A stretch of DNA of 64,000 nucleotides from Pseudovibrio brasiliensis (GTDB taxonomy: Bacteria; Pseudomonadota; Alphaproteobacteria; Rhizobiales; Stappiaceae): positions 4,500,341-4,564,340 of the forward strand of contig NZ_CP074126.1 of assembly GCF_018282095.1 (NCBI RefSeq), given 5' to 3'. The notes under the pieces are model-generated. The model did not search any database, had not been told where the DNA came from, and saw only the letters and a program-made list of their open reading frames with translations. The translations under genes were made by a program, and so were the position numbers. Numbering within the stretch: the first letter of the stretch is position 1; each line of letters begins with the position of its first letter. Positions 1-8,887 of this stretch are shown here, piece after piece.

Positions 1-16
1 GAGAAATCACTGGATC

Positions 17-616
17 TTAATCAGTGAGGCCGAGGGAAAGACCACCACCTCCAAGTAGTTTTGGCTGGCTTGTACAATCCCATATGCCCGCCAGAAGACC
101 GGCAGCATCGCGCGCCAGCTTGTTCGCGTCCTTGGCAGAGCGCGCATCCACGTAGCCAATGTGACAGGTCTTGCCCTGCCCCAGCTGCGTGATCACCAGC
201 ACCTGCCCACGATAAAACCCATCCGCATCCGCTTTTTCAGCCCCCGCAACATCCGCCGGAATGTCCGTGTGCCACCGCAAAATGGTCGCCACCGGCTCCC
301 CATCTTCCAGCACCCACTCGATGGTGGTGCCGAGCCGGTTCCACGGGCTCAGGCCCTGCGTGGCAGCAGGCTCGTCCTGCGCCGTATCACCAAAACTGAC
401 GAAGAACCGCAGGTCGCCTTCAGCCACATACACGGGGATACCGTTATACCCCTGACACATCCACACGGCAGAGCCTTCTACACTATCAGAGGTCACGTCC
501 TGAAGCTCGCAAGTCTCGTTCAAATCCAGGGTGGAATAAACACTCTCAGCCCAAGCCTGACTGCACATAAAAATTCCGGTCATGGCAACAATGAGGAACT
601 GAAAATTCTTCAACAT
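17..616 (-). CDS. secreted protein of unknown function
   Basis: The 199-residue product starts with a signal peptide: a hydrophobic stretch at residues 6-19 and a probable cleavage after AWA (21-23). The mature part has four cysteines (C36, C54, C151, C181), enough for two periplasmic disulfides, and ends in a glycine-rich tail. I recognise no domain. It is divergent from the pyrophosphatase gene, with 135 bases between the two starts. The stop lies close to the left edge, so its downstream neighbour is not visible. Export is a sequence-based inference; the function is unknown. Confidence 0.7.
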   Translation of the reverse strand: MLKNFQFLIVAMTGIFMCSQAWAESVYSTLDLNETCELQDVTSDSVEGSAVWMCQGYNGIPVYVAEGDLRFFVSFGDTAQDEPAATQGLSPWNRLGTTIEWVLEDGEPVATILRWHTDIPADVAGAEKADADGFYRGQVLVITQLGQGKTCHIGYVDARSAKDANKLARDAAGLLAGIWDCTSQPKLLGGGGLSLGLTD

Positions 617-693
617 TAAGCACCCACTTATCCCAGAGTTATTCGTCAGAAATTACTTGGACGAATTACGCAAGCTCAACAGCGAAATATATC

Positions 694-721
694 TTGCAAG
701 ACGCCGGTGCCCCTGTAATAC
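694..721 (+). promoter_or_regulatory. candidate sigma-70 promoter of ppa
   Basis: A TTGCAA box (694-699) and a TAATAC box (716-721) are 16 bases apart and end 30 bases before the ppa start codon. A GGAG ribosome-binding site follows at 739-742. Found by eye only. Confidence 0.4.
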
Positions 722-751
722 AGGCAGCAAATGAAATTGGAGTATACATAA

Positions 752-1288
752 ATGCGTATCGATCGTATTCCCGTCGGTAAGAACCCGCCTGAGGACATCA
801 ATGTAATTATTGAAGTTCCGGTTGGCGGTGAGCCGATCAAATACGAGATGGAAAAAGAATCCGGCGCAATGTACGTCGATCGCTTCCTCTACACCCCTAT
901 GCGTTACCCAGGCAACTACGGCTTCGTCCCACACACCCTGTGCGGTGATGGCGACCCAATTGACGTCGTTGTTGTGAACCAGCGTCCAATCGTTCCAGGC
1001 GCTGTCATGAGCTGCCGTCCGATCGGCGTTCTGATTATGGAAGACGAGTCCGGCCAGGATGAAAAGATCATTGCTGTCCCAAGCAGCAAGCTGACCCGCC
1101 GTTACGAGTCCGTACACACCATCGAAGACCTGCCTGAAATCACCATCAAGCAGATCGAGCACTTCTTCGAGCACTACAAAGATCTGGAACCGAACAAGTG
1201 GGTGAAGATCACCGGCATTCACGGTGCTGAAGAGGCAAAGCGCCTCATCGTAGAAAGCATCGAGCGCTACGGCAAAGAAGAAGGCTAA
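752..1288 (+). CDS. ppa: inorganic pyrophosphatase
   Basis: Family I soluble inorganic pyrophosphatase, 178 residues, the usual bacterial length. It hydrolyses the pyrophosphate released by biosynthetic reactions and so pulls them forward. The family signature with its metal-binding aspartates is present near residues 66-71 (DGDPID), and the conserved NYGFVP stretch lies just before it. The ATG at 752 is supported by GGAG nine bases upstream. A strong terminator follows, so it appears to be transcribed alone. Confidence 0.97.
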   Translation: MRIDRIPVGKNPPEDINVIIEVPVGGEPIKYEMEKESGAMYVDRFLYTPMRYPGNYGFVPHTLCGDGDPIDVVVVNQRPIVPGAVMSCRPIGVLIMEDESGQDEKIIAVPSSKLTRRYESVHTIEDLPEITIKQIEHFFEHYKDLEPNKWVKITGIHGAEEAKRLIVESIERYGKEEG

Positions 1289-1310
1289 GCCTTTCTCCTT
1301 TGAGACCTAC

Positions 1311-1349
1311 AAAAAAGCCCGGAGCTGCGTAGAGCCCCGGGCTTTTTTC
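1311..1349. terminator. bidirectional terminator between ppa and the dsbB-like gene
   Basis: A GC-rich inverted repeat (AAAAAAGCCCGG against CCGGGCTTTTTT) with runs of A and T on its two flanks lies between two converging genes, so it can stop transcription from both sides. Confidence 0.9.
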
Positions 1350-1370
1350 ATATCATCAATACGATGAAGC

Positions 1371-1898
1371 TTACCGCTTGCGTGGCAGCACCAGACCGCA
1401 CACGGCAATGAAGCTCATGGCAGTCGCATAGATCACGTTCAGGCCAGCAAACGACAGGCCGAAGATGCGGAACTGAGCAACAGAGCAGCTCACCACTTTG
1501 GTGGTTGCAAGGCTCTGCAGCATATTCGCAGCGGACCCCAGCTCCATGCTGCCACCAGCGGCACAGTCATTCGGGCCAAGCCAAAGTTCCCACTCCGCGC
1601 CAGCCTGATAGAAGCCAACACCGCCGCCATACAGGAAGCCAACCGTAGCACCCAGCAGCGCCAGCACGGAAACCCAGCGCAGCTTCTCAGTGCGCGTGAA
1701 GATCAGCGCCAGAATACCCAGCACCAGACCAGCGTAATAAGGGTTACGCTGAATGAGACACAGCGGGCATGGCTTAAAGCCGCCAATAAGCTCAAAACCC
1801 CACGCAGTTGCCAATGCAGTGGCACTTCCCAGTGTCACCAGCGCAGCACCAGAGGTGAGCGGGTCTTTCAGAAGCAGCGCAAAAAAGCGTCCTAGCAT
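1371..1898 (-). CDS. DsbB-family disulfide bond formation protein
   Basis: A 175-residue inner-membrane protein with four hydrophobic helices. The CPLC redox pair is at residues 44-47, in the context expected for DsbB, and a second pair of cysteines (C112, C138) sits in the second periplasmic loop. DsbB proteins pass electrons from DsbA to quinones and so drive disulfide formation in the periplasm. No dsbA is visible nearby. It is followed by the ppa/dsbB shared terminator. The exact orthology within the DsbB family is not certain. Confidence 0.88.
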   Translation of the reverse strand: MLGRFFALLLKDPLTSGAALVTLGSATALATAWGFELIGGFKPCPLCLIQRNPYYAGLVLGILALIFTRTEKLRWVSVLALLGATVGFLYGGGVGFYQAGAEWELWLGPNDCAAGGSMELGSAANMLQSLATTKVVSCSVAQFRIFGLSFAGLNVIYATAMSFIAVCGLVLPRKR

Positions 1899-2004
1899 TT
1901 CCAGTTAACCTCTCCGGCGAGCTTCCAGAAACCCTCTGTCTCCGGCAAACCCGCACGATCACAACGAACAAGGCGGCTGTTGCGTCTCACAAAACGCCAG
2001 CGGC

Positions 2005-2583
2005 CTAGATAAACTTTATCAGAGCGAAGCCACCCAACAGCAGCACCACAAACACAGTGAACACCAGCGCAAGCCGCTTCTCGATGAAATCCCGAATAGC
2101 CGGGCCAAACAGGTACAACAACCCTGCAACCACAAAGAAGCGGATACCGCGCGAGATGATGCTCGCCACGATGAACACTGGAAGATTCAGAGCAAAAACG
2201 CCACTCGCAATAGTTATTACTTTATACGGAAATGGCGTCAAACCAGCGATAAACACAAACCACCAGCCCCAGTCATCAAAGATCTGAGCAAACTGGTCGA
2301 ACTTATCCATGTAGCCGTAAAACGCGAGGATAGGCTTAGCCACTTCCTCAAACAGCACTGCGCCAATCAGATAGCCCAGCAAACCACCCAGCACAGAAGC
2401 AATGGTGCACAGCCCGGCATAAAACCAAGCCCGATGACGCTTGCTCACGCACATCGGAATAAGCAGCAGATCCGGCGGTAGTGGAAAGACAGAGCTCTCA
2501 GCAAAAGCAACTGCGCTCAATGCATGGGGTGCACGCGGTCCGGCAGCAAGAGAGAGGGTCCAGTCATAAAGGCGACGCAGCAT
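2005..2583 (-). CDS. YqaA/DedA-family membrane protein
   Basis: A 192-residue protein with about five hydrophobic segments and the SNARE-associated (VTT) type core: an amphipathic F/E/P-rich stretch near residues 28-40 (ESSVFPLPPDLLL) and a later GLTPFPYK motif. DedA/YqaA proteins are thought to move lipids or support membrane homeostasis. It lies 106 bases upstream of the dsbB-like gene on the same strand and could be cotranscribed with it. The substrate cannot be read from the sequence. Confidence 0.82.
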   Translation of the reverse strand: MLRRLYDWTLSLAAGPRAPHALSAVAFAESSVFPLPPDLLLIPMCVSKRHRAWFYAGLCTIASVLGGLLGYLIGAVLFEEVAKPILAFYGYMDKFDQFAQIFDDWGWWFVFIAGLTPFPYKVITIASGVFALNLPVFIVASIISRGIRFFVVAGLLYLFGPAIRDFIEKRLALVFTVFVVLLLGGFALIKFI

Positions 2584-2800
2584 AAGTCAGCAGTGCTCCA
2601 AACAATCAATCATTCAATCGAAGAATACAGTTCATTTCACCGTGCGGTAACATTCAATAACGGCCCCACGCTGGAGTCCTACCCCAATCAACAGCAGCAA
2701 TCACAGGAATATGGCTGGAAATGTGACCTCGCCCTTTTTATCCCCCGTAAATATATATGATAACAGGAACACAAATGCTGTGGTTAGCTGAATCAAAATA

Positions 2801-2829
2801 TTGACGCCACACCCCATCTCGATATATTT
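2801..2829 (+). promoter_or_regulatory. candidate promoter of tRNA-Leu
   Basis: A TTGACG box (2801-2806) and an ATATTT box (2824-2829) are exactly 17 bases apart. They end 17 bases before the mature 5' end of the tRNA. Confidence 0.55.
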
Positions 2830-2846
2830 CGCCCTTACCAACCGTT

Positions 2847-2931
2847 GCCCCTGTGGCGGAACTGGTAGACGCGTCGGATTCAAAATCCGATTTCTTCGGA
2901 AGTGCCAGTTCGAGTCTGGCCAGGGGCACCA
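2847..2931 (+). tRNA. tRNA-Leu (anticodon CAA)
   Basis: The acceptor strands GCCCCTG (2847-2853) and CAGGGGC (2921-2927) pair, followed by A and an encoded CCA (2929-2931). The anticodon stem TCGGA/TCCGA closes a seven-base loop with CAA at 2881-2883, which reads the UUG codon. The long variable arm and 85-nt length fit a class II leucine tRNA. It has its own promoter-like boxes. Confidence 0.97.
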
Positions 2932-3030
2932 CTCTTCTCTCCCAAAAATTTCAGCGGCTTTCAACCAACGCTACACGTGCGTGTTGTAGACCAATTCTTT
3001 ACCACCTCAAAATCAAAGAATTGCAGAAAC

Positions 3031-3046
3031 GTACCACGAATGGTAC
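3031..3046. promoter_or_regulatory. inverted repeat upstream of the toxin-antitoxin operon
   Basis: A perfect GTACCA-CGAA-TGGTAC palindrome lies about 110 bases before the toxin start. Type II antitoxins usually repress their own operon by binding such a repeat. The role as operator is inferred from position and symmetry only. Confidence 0.35.
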
Positions 3047-3156
3047 ACCTTCCATATGAATTAAACACGCAGTATCCGCGGATTGTTTGAGGTCATATCT
3101 ACTGATTAAGTCTGTTGCAGCACCATTGCCAGCTGCTATCCAACGGACAATCCAGA

Positions 3157-3537
3157 ATGATAGGCCCTAAGCGACTCCAAGCGTATTTCTTCAAAACAGA
3201 TAGCGGAAACGAGCCGGTAAGAGACTGGGTTCTTAGCTTATCTTTGGACGACAAAAAGCAAATAGGTAAGAGCATTCTCAAAATTGAAATGGGCTGGCCT
3301 ATTGGAATGCCGTATTGCAGACCCATGCAAAACGGATTGTTTGAAGTTAGATGCAATCTGGAGAGCAAGCGTATTGCTCGCATACTCTTTACCATTGAGA
3401 ACAATCAGATGGTTCTTTTGCACGGCCTCGTAAAAAAGGCACAAAAGACACCCAAGCAGGACATAGATCTTGCAGTTCAACGAATGAAACAAATTCATCG
3501 CCAACTGGAGAAAGAAGCCAATGACAAATCAAAATAA
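3157..3537 (+). CDS. RelE/HigB-like toxin (Gp49 type)
   Basis: Using the second ATG (MIGPKRLQ) the product is 126 residues. An upstream in-frame ATG at 3115 would add 14 residues that do not look like the family. The body matches the phage Gp49/HigB-like group of the RelE superfamily: a VRDWV helix, a central G-L-F-E-V-R strand, and a late K-K-x-x-K-T-P motif. Such toxins cleave mRNA at the ribosome. The next gene overlaps it by 17 bases and encodes a helix-turn-helix protein, the toxin-first order of higBA loci. Activity is inferred. Confidence 0.85.
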   Translation: MIGPKRLQAYFFKTDSGNEPVRDWVLSLSLDDKKQIGKSILKIEMGWPIGMPYCRPMQNGLFEVRCNLESKRIARILFTIENNQMVLLHGLVKKAQKTPKQDIDLAVQRMKQIHRQLEKEANDKSK

Positions 3538-3829
3538 CATCGGCTCATCCTTTGATAGTTTTTTGAATGATCAAGGTATTTTGAAAGTTTGCGAAGAGCG
3601 CGCTGAGATTGAAATCCTCGTCGATCAGATCAAAGCAGCTATGGAAGAGCGAAACATAAACATCACTCAAATGGCTGAGTTGATGGGAACAAGTCGGGCC
3701 CAGGTTAATCGCCTGCTTGATGCCACAGCTGAATCCAACATTAATCTCCAAACACTGCGCAAAGCAGCGAACGCCGTTGGCAGACGTTTAAGCCTTACAC
3801 TTGAAGAACCTTTGCAAGAATCTGCCTAA
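3521..3829 (+). CDS. HigA/XRE-type antitoxin
   Basis: A 102-residue protein with a Cro/C1-type helix-turn-helix in its middle and C-terminal part (ITQMAELMGTSRAQVNRLLD, about residues 48-67). The acidic N-terminal half may carry the toxin-binding element. It overlaps the toxin gene by 17 bases, which points to translational coupling. The likely role is to neutralise the preceding RelE-like toxin and repress the operon. Its stop is four bases from the end of the converging xerD gene. Confidence 0.85.
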   Translation: MTNQNNIGSSFDSFLNDQGILKVCEERAEIEILVDQIKAAMEERNINITQMAELMGTSRAQVNRLLDATAESNINLQTLRKAANAVGRRLSLTLEEPLQESA

Positions 3830-3833
3830 TCAC

Positions 3834-4757
3834 TCACGCCAGCGGGTGATGATCTTCCACCAGCTTCTGCAGGCGCTCTTCCAGCACGTGGGTATAAATC
3901 TGCGTTGTTGAGATGTCCGCATGCCCAAGCAGCTGCTGCACCACACGCAGATCAGCACCGTTCTGCAACAGGTGTGAAGCAAAGGCGTGGCGCAGCACGT
4001 GCGGGGAAACCTTGTTGCGGTCAATGTCCGCTTCCAACGCAAGTGCCTTCAGATCACGCCCAAACGCCTGCCGCGTAAAATGTCCGCTCTCACCATGGGA
4101 CGGAAACAGCCACACACTGTCCGCATACGCACCAACCGCAGCACGTAAACGCACATACTCAACCATGGCAGATTGCGCCCGGGGCGACAGCGGAACAGCA
4201 CGCTCCTTCCCGCCCTTGCCTTTCACGGTGATCAAACGACTGTCACGGATCGCAGCAGAGACAGGCAGAGAAACAAGCTCGGAAACACGAAGCCCTGTGG
4301 CATAAAGAACTTCCAGCAGGGTGTAGATGCGCGCAGCTCTGATCTGCTTGGCATCACTATCATGCGTGATATTAGCTAACTCTTCGGCCTTGCCAATCAG
4401 CCGATCCACCTCTTCCTCACTCAAAACATTCGGCAAAACCGAGGCTTTTCGCGGAGAAGCAACGGTCCGTGTCGGGTCATCATCGCGAATATCTTCTGCA
4501 TAGCAGAACTGATAGAACTGGCGCAGAGCAGAAAGACGGCGCGCCTGAGAGGATGCGGCAAAGCCGCGGTCTGTCAAATCAGAAAGGTAGGCACGCACAT
4601 CTGTCACCTGCACAGCCAGCAGATCAACACCTTGCGTTGTCAGGAAACTATCAAAATCTTCCAGATCGGTTCGGTAGCTTTCCAGCGTGTTGAACGCACT
4701 CACGCGCTCAACGCTTAGCATTTCAAAAAAGCGTTCAGTCTCAAGAGTTCGACGCAT
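3834..4757 (-). CDS. xerD: tyrosine recombinase XerD
   Basis: Site-specific recombinase that, with XerC, resolves chromosome dimers at dif. From the ATG at 4757 ([12 protein letters not shown]) it is 307 residues, close to XerD of other alphaproteobacteria; an upstream in-frame start would add 22 atypical residues. The N-terminal SAM-like fold spans about residues 1-90. The catalytic set is complete: R157 (ATGLR), K181 (KGKGGKER), H253 and R256 (HVLRH), H279 (GHAD) and the nucleophile Y288 (TQIYTHV). It looks like the housekeeping recombinase, not a phage integrase. It is divergent from aroK, as often seen in this order. Confidence 0.93.
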   Translation of the reverse strand: MRRTLETERFFEMLSVERVSAFNTLESYRTDLEDFDSFLTTQGVDLLAVQVTDVRAYLSDLTDRGFAASSQARRLSALRQFYQFCYAEDIRDDDPTRTVASPRKASVLPNVLSEEEVDRLIGKAEELANITHDSDAKQIRAARIYTLLEVLYATGLRVSELVSLPVSAAIRDSRLITVKGKGGKERAVPLSPRAQSAMVEYVRLRAAVGAYADSVWLFPSHGESGHFTRQAFGRDLKALALEADIDRNKVSPHVLRHAFASHLLQNGADLRVVQQLLGHADISTTQIYTHVLEERLQKLVEDHHPLA

Positions 4758-4764
4758 AAAAAGC

Positions 4765-4905
4765 CTATTCGAAGCCTTCCTTTTGAATTTCGACGATAAT
4801 TTCGCGTGGCTCCGGCTCAACATAGCTGACGAGCAGGTACATGCTCAGCACAGCGCCCGTAACGATCAAACCTATTATAGACAGCAATCGCATCAATGTT
4901 GGCAT
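4765..4905 (-). CDS. small single-span membrane protein upstream of xerD
   Basis: From ATG 4905 (MPTLMRLLS) the product is 46 residues: a short basic start, one hydrophobic helix of about 20 residues, then an acidic, proline-containing tail (YVEPEPREI). An ATG at 4893 is also possible. It ends eight bases before the xerD start on the same strand, so the two may be cotranscribed. I recall short proteins of this kind at this position in related genomes, but know no function. The 355 bases from here to aroK hold both gene starts; I could not fix a promoter there. Confidence 0.6.
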   Translation of the reverse strand: MPTLMRLLSIIGLIVTGAVLSMYLLVSYVEPEPREIIVEIQKEGFE

Positions 4906-5261
4906 AGCAGAACCGGATGCTCCCGTATAACTTGACCGCGCATCTCCGAAAAGTGGTCGCCGGTTTTCGGATAAAGATACACGACACGATAAGGTTTTGA
5001 AGCACGTCACTCTCATGCTTCAAGTCACCCCGAAACAGGTGGGGTGTAGCAGTATACTTTACAATCAAAAATAGACCGTTTCACTGTACAGGTTCAACCC
5101 AAAGGCACTCCGTGTACCGCCTATTTCGCGATTTCCCCTCAGTGCATGGCCCATACCCCGCACATTCTGTAGAAAAGTAACCGTTAAATCCTCTCAAACA
5201 CACTTAGCCTAGAACCTTGACAGGACACTGTGTGATAATGTCAAAGCGTAAGTAAGAGTAG

Positions 5262-5906
5262 ATGAATCGGCGAGGGCGTGGCGTGACTGCAAACGACACA
5301 AAGTCAGACAAAAAACGTCAACGGCAGCAAAACATTTTAATGCGCCTGGGCGATAAGCCGATTGTACTTGTTGGCATTATGGGGTGTGGCAAATCCACAG
5401 TAGGACGCCGTCTGGCTCAATATCTCTCTCTCAACTTCGTTGATGCAGATTCAGAGATTGAAAAAGCAGCAGATCGTTCTATCTCAGAGATATTCGCTGA
5501 ACACGGTGAAAGCTATTTTCGGCAAGGTGAAAAGCGTGTCATCGCCCGCCTGCTGGACGAAGGACCACAAGTCCTCGCAACGGGTGGCGGTGCCTTCATC
5601 AATGAAGAAACACGCTCCCGCATCAAAGAAAAGGGCATCTCCATCTGGATGAAGGCTGAGCTGCCTGTCATCATGACCCGCGTGCGCAAACGCCCGACCC
5701 GGCCATTGCTGCAAACCGCGGATCCTGAGGCAACCATGCAAAAGCTGATGGATGAGCGCTATCCGATCTATGAAGAAGCGGACATGACAATCTGGTCACG
5801 CGATGTGACCCATGAAGCAGTGATGGAAGAAATCCTGATCGCTCTGGAAAAAGGACTACCGCCTCTCCCTGATGAGGCATCTGAAAATAATGGGGTTGGA
5901 AAGTGA
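5262..5906 (+). CDS. aroK: shikimate kinase
   Basis: Phosphorylates shikimate with ATP in the pathway to chorismate and the aromatic amino acids. The 214 residues include the Walker A loop GIMGCGKS (38-45), the substrate-binding DAD pair (61-63), a GGG loop (108-110) and the lid-region arginines (RKRPTRPLL). A basic N-terminal extension of about 30 residues precedes the core; a later start could be used. Its last bases overlap aroB (GTGA), and corC overlaps aroB in turn, so the three form one operon. Confidence 0.95.
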   Translation: MNRRGRGVTANDTKSDKKRQRQQNILMRLGDKPIVLVGIMGCGKSTVGRRLAQYLSLNFVDADSEIEKAADRSISEIFAEHGESYFRQGEKRVIARLLDEGPQVLATGGGAFINEETRSRIKEKGISIWMKAELPVIMTRVRKRPTRPLLQTADPEATMQKLMDERYPIYEEADMTIWSRDVTHEAVMEEILIALEKGLPPLPDEASENNGVGK

Positions 5907-7027
5907 CAGAAGAGAATAAAGCCACAGTCGTCAATGTTGAACTCGGCGACCGTAGCTATCCAATCCTCATTGGCCGCAATCTGCTTGAACGCGCCGGAGA
6001 AGAAATCTCCAACCGCCTACCCGGCTCCAAAACAGTCATCATCACAGATGAGACTGTCAAGAAGCTCCACCTGAAGACACTGGAAGAAAGCTTCCAGTCC
6101 GCTGGTGTTGAGTACAGCACGCTTGTTGTACCGGCGGGCGAAAAAACCAAACGCTTCGAAATCTTCGAGCGCCTCTGTGATGACATCCTCGCCCTGCGCC
6201 TTGAGCGTGGCGATGCCGTTGTTGCCTTAGGCGGCGGTGTTGTCGGCGATCTCTCCGGCTTCGTCTCTGGCGTTGTGCGCCGTGGCATGAAGTTTGTGCA
6301 GGTCCCAACCACCCTGCTCGCACAAGTCGACAGTTCCGTTGGCGGCAAAACCGGTATCAATTCCCGCCATGGCAAAAACCTGCTTGGTGTCTTCCATCAG
6401 CCCGCTCTGGTGCTGGCGGACACATCCGTTCTGGATACGCTTAGCCCACGCGATTTCCGCGCTGGCTATGCAGAAGTGGCCAAATACGGCCTGATCAATG
6501 ATCCGGACTTCTTCGAATGGCTGGAAGCCAATTGGGAAGGTATCTTCGCTGGTGGGCCTGAACGAGAACACGCAGTCGCACATTCCTGCCGTGCCAAAGC
6601 AGCTGTTGTTGCGGCGGACGAACTAGAATCCGGCAACCGGGCACTGCTCAATCTCGGCCACACCTTCGGCCACTCGCTGGAAGGTGCTGTCGCCTACGAG
6701 ACTGAACGACTGGTGCACGGAGAAGGCGTTTCCATCGGCATGGTACTGGCCCATGAATTTTCTGAGCAGCTTGGCCTGTGCCCGGCAGAAGACACCAAAC
6801 GTGTCATCGCGCACATGGAAGCTGTTGGCCTACCAACCCGCATTGATCAAATCCCTGGGCAGTTACCGCCAGTTGATACTTTTATGGACCTAATCGCACA
6901 GGACAAAAAAGTAAGTCGCGGTCAGCTCACTTTTATCCTTACAAAAGGGATCGGCACTTCCTATGTCGATAAAACTGTAAGCGCGGAACCCCTCCGCGCG
7001 TTTCTTGAGGAGAAACTCGGCAAATGA
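5903..7027 (+). CDS. aroB: 3-dehydroquinate synthase
   Basis: Second step of the shikimate pathway: converts DAHP to 3-dehydroquinate using NAD and a divalent metal, usually zinc or cobalt. The start is a GTG that overlaps the aroK stop by four bases. At 374 residues it has the normal length. Visible motifs are the nucleotide-binding GGGVVGDLSGF, the substrate-binding VPTTLLAQVDSSVGGKTG segment, and the metal ligands in EVAKYG, GHTFGH and HGEGV. It precedes corC with a four-base ATGA overlap. Confidence 0.97.
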   Translation: MTEENKATVVNVELGDRSYPILIGRNLLERAGEEISNRLPGSKTVIITDETVKKLHLKTLEESFQSAGVEYSTLVVPAGEKTKRFEIFERLCDDILALRLERGDAVVALGGGVVGDLSGFVSGVVRRGMKFVQVPTTLLAQVDSSVGGKTGINSRHGKNLLGVFHQPALVLADTSVLDTLSPRDFRAGYAEVAKYGLINDPDFFEWLEANWEGIFAGGPEREHAVAHSCRAKAAVVAADELESGNRALLNLGHTFGHSLEGAVAYETERLVHGEGVSIGMVLAHEFSEQLGLCPAEDTKRVIAHMEAVGLPTRIDQIPGQLPPVDTFMDLIAQDKKVSRGQLTFILTKGIGTSYVDKTVSAEPLRAFLEEKLGK

Positions 7028-8322
7028 CGGACTACGCTTTTTGGGCTTCCGTTGTCGCAATTGCAATTTTACTCGTCCTATCGGGCTTTTTTTCCGGGTC
7101 AGAAACGGCCCTGACAGCTGCATCACGCGCACGCATGCATGCGCTGGTCAAATCCGGGAATAAAAGAGCGTCCATTGTTGCAGGACTGATCGAGTTCAGA
7201 GAGCGCCTCATCGGCGCCCTGCTGCTTGGCAACAACCTGGTCAACATTCTGGCCTCCGCACTGGCAACCTCCCTGTTCCTGAAGCTTTTCGGTGACGCAG
7301 GTGTAGCTTACGCCACATTGGTCATGACCTTGATGGTTCTGATCTTTTCAGAAGTGCTGCCAAAAACATGGGCCATCGCCAACGCAGAAAAATTCGCACT
7401 CAGCGTAGCTCCCGTCGTTCGTGTACTGGTCATCGTCTTCGGTCCGATTGTTGCTGCAATCGAGGTGATTGTTCGCCTTGTACTGCGCATTTTCGGCATT
7501 CGCATCGATGAGTCCACCGCTGTGCTGTCCGCTCACGAAGAGCTGCGCGGTACACTGGACCTTCAGCACAAAGAAGGCGGACTGATCAAAGCGGACAAAG
7601 ACCGTATCGGCGGCCTGCTGGATCTGGCGGAGCTTGAAGTCTCTGACGTCATGGTCCACCGCACCAAGCTGTTTGCACTCAATGCAGATCTGCCACCGGA
7701 AGAGCTGGTGGAAGAAGTGCTGGCCAGCCCGTTCACCCGTATCCCGCTGTGGCGCGATGACCCGGACAACATGGTCGGCCTGCTCCACGCCAAAGACGTG
7801 CTGCGCGCAATCGCAAACCTCAAAGGCGACATGGCACGGTTTGAGCTGGACAAAGTCATGAGCCCTCTGTGGTTCGTGCCGGACACCACCAGCCTTCAGA
7901 ACCAGCTCAACGCCTTCCTGAAGCGCAAAACCCACTTCGCCCTCGTGGTAGACGAGTACGGCGAAGTGATGGGCCTCGTCACACTGGAAGACATTCTGGA
8001 AGAGATCGTCGGTGAAATCGCAGACGAGCATGACATCGAACTGCCAGGCCTCAAACCTCAGGCAGATGGTTCCGTCATCGTCGAAGGTTCAGTCCCGATT
8101 CGAGATCTCAACCGCGCAACCGACTGGAACCTGCCAGACGACGAAGCAACCACCATCGCCGGTCTGGTTATTCACGAAGCCAAGATGATCCCTGAAGAGC
8201 GTCAGATCTTCACCTTCCATGGCTTCCGCTTCACAGTTCTGAGCCGGGAAAAGAACCGCATCACGCGTTTGCGCATGATGGCGCTCAACCCACTTCAGGA
8301 CGCGAAGAAAGCTTCCAAATAA
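7024..8322 (+). CDS. CNNM/CorC-family transport protein
   Basis: A 432-residue protein with three parts in order: an N-terminal DUF21/CNNM membrane domain of about four helices (residues 1-180), a pair of CBS domains (about 205-330) and a C-terminal CorC_HlyC domain (about 345-425). The family has been linked to magnesium or cobalt efflux and to haemolysin-like annotation in older databases. The ATGA overlap with aroB places it in the aroKB operon, an arrangement common in this order; why it travels with shikimate genes is not known to me. A terminator follows the stop. Confidence 0.9.
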   Translation: MTDYAFWASVVAIAILLVLSGFFSGSETALTAASRARMHALVKSGNKRASIVAGLIEFRERLIGALLLGNNLVNILASALATSLFLKLFGDAGVAYATLVMTLMVLIFSEVLPKTWAIANAEKFALSVAPVVRVLVIVFGPIVAAIEVIVRLVLRIFGIRIDESTAVLSAHEELRGTLDLQHKEGGLIKADKDRIGGLLDLAELEVSDVMVHRTKLFALNADLPPEELVEEVLASPFTRIPLWRDDPDNMVGLLHAKDVLRAIANLKGDMARFELDKVMSPLWFVPDTTSLQNQLNAFLKRKTHFALVVDEYGEVMGLVTLEDILEEIVGEIADEHDIELPGLKPQADGSVIVEGSVPIRDLNRATDWNLPDDEATTIAGLVIHEAKMIPEERQIFTFHGFRFTVLSREKNRITRLRMMALNPLQDAKKASK

Positions 8323-8346
8323 AAATGGGCCCTGCGGGGCCCATTT
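8323..8346 (+). terminator. terminator of the aroK-aroB-corC operon
   Basis: AAATGGGCCC and GGGCCCATTT form a ten-base perfect stem with a TGCG loop directly after the corC stop codon. The T-run is short. Confidence 0.8.
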
Positions 8347-8495
8347 CTGTCTCTGCGGCTCCATAAAAAACGCAGAAATAACGCAAAGCGCTCAAATCAA
8401 CGCACATAACAACGCAAACGCGTGAAAGGCTAATGTCTACAACGTACTAGCCATTTGCCGCATTGATTTAGTGCTGCCAATATACCAAATATGAC

Positions 8496-8756
8496 TTAGT
8501 GAGATTTGGCCTCAATGGCGAGCGCATGAATGCCTCCGGCGATCTCCTCAGCCACGCATTCGTTTACTGCACGATGCATAGCGACGCGGGACATACCCTC
8601 AAAGGCTGTGGATATGATCTTGATCCGGAAGTGGGTTTGTCCCCCTTCGCGCCAGCCGCCATGGCCGCGGTGGCTCTCGGATTCGTCGGTGACTTCAAGA
8701 AGCTGCGGCTTGAACGCGGCTTCCAGTTTAGTGATCATGATGTCTCTTGTGCTCAT
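8496..8756 (-). CDS. bolA: BolA-family protein
   Basis: From the ATG at 8756 (MSTRDIM) the product is 86 residues, a typical BolA length; a longer frame runs upstream but lacks family character. The ESESHRGH stretch and the later H-R-A-V-N (MHRAVNECV) helix are typical of BolA. These proteins act with monothiol glutaredoxins in iron-sulfur trafficking and in stress and morphology control. It is divergent from the J-domain gene, with 131 bases between them. Confidence 0.92.
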   Translation of the reverse strand: MSTRDIMITKLEAAFKPQLLEVTDESESHRGHGGWREGGQTHFRIKIISTAFEGMSRVAMHRAVNECVAEEIAGGIHALAIEAKSH

Positions 8757-8887
8757 GTTTTCTGTATCTCTCACGAAGGAAACCGTCGTCAAGGCCTTGC
8801 CTAACAGGGTCACTTTTTTCTATTTATACCGGCTACCTGCTTTAAGGCAGGTGCTGTTCCAATCGCAAGGCAACTGAAAACCGAAAA

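Noticed and set aside
2847-4757. A small integrated element between tRNA-Leu and xerD
   Set aside because: xerD has a standard housekeeping character and context, and I could not find a repeat of the tRNA 3' end nearby. Only the toxin-antitoxin pair is kept as possibly acquired.
5217-5240. TTGACA near GATAAT upstream of aroK
   Set aside because: The two boxes are only 12 bases apart, which is too close for a sigma-70 promoter.
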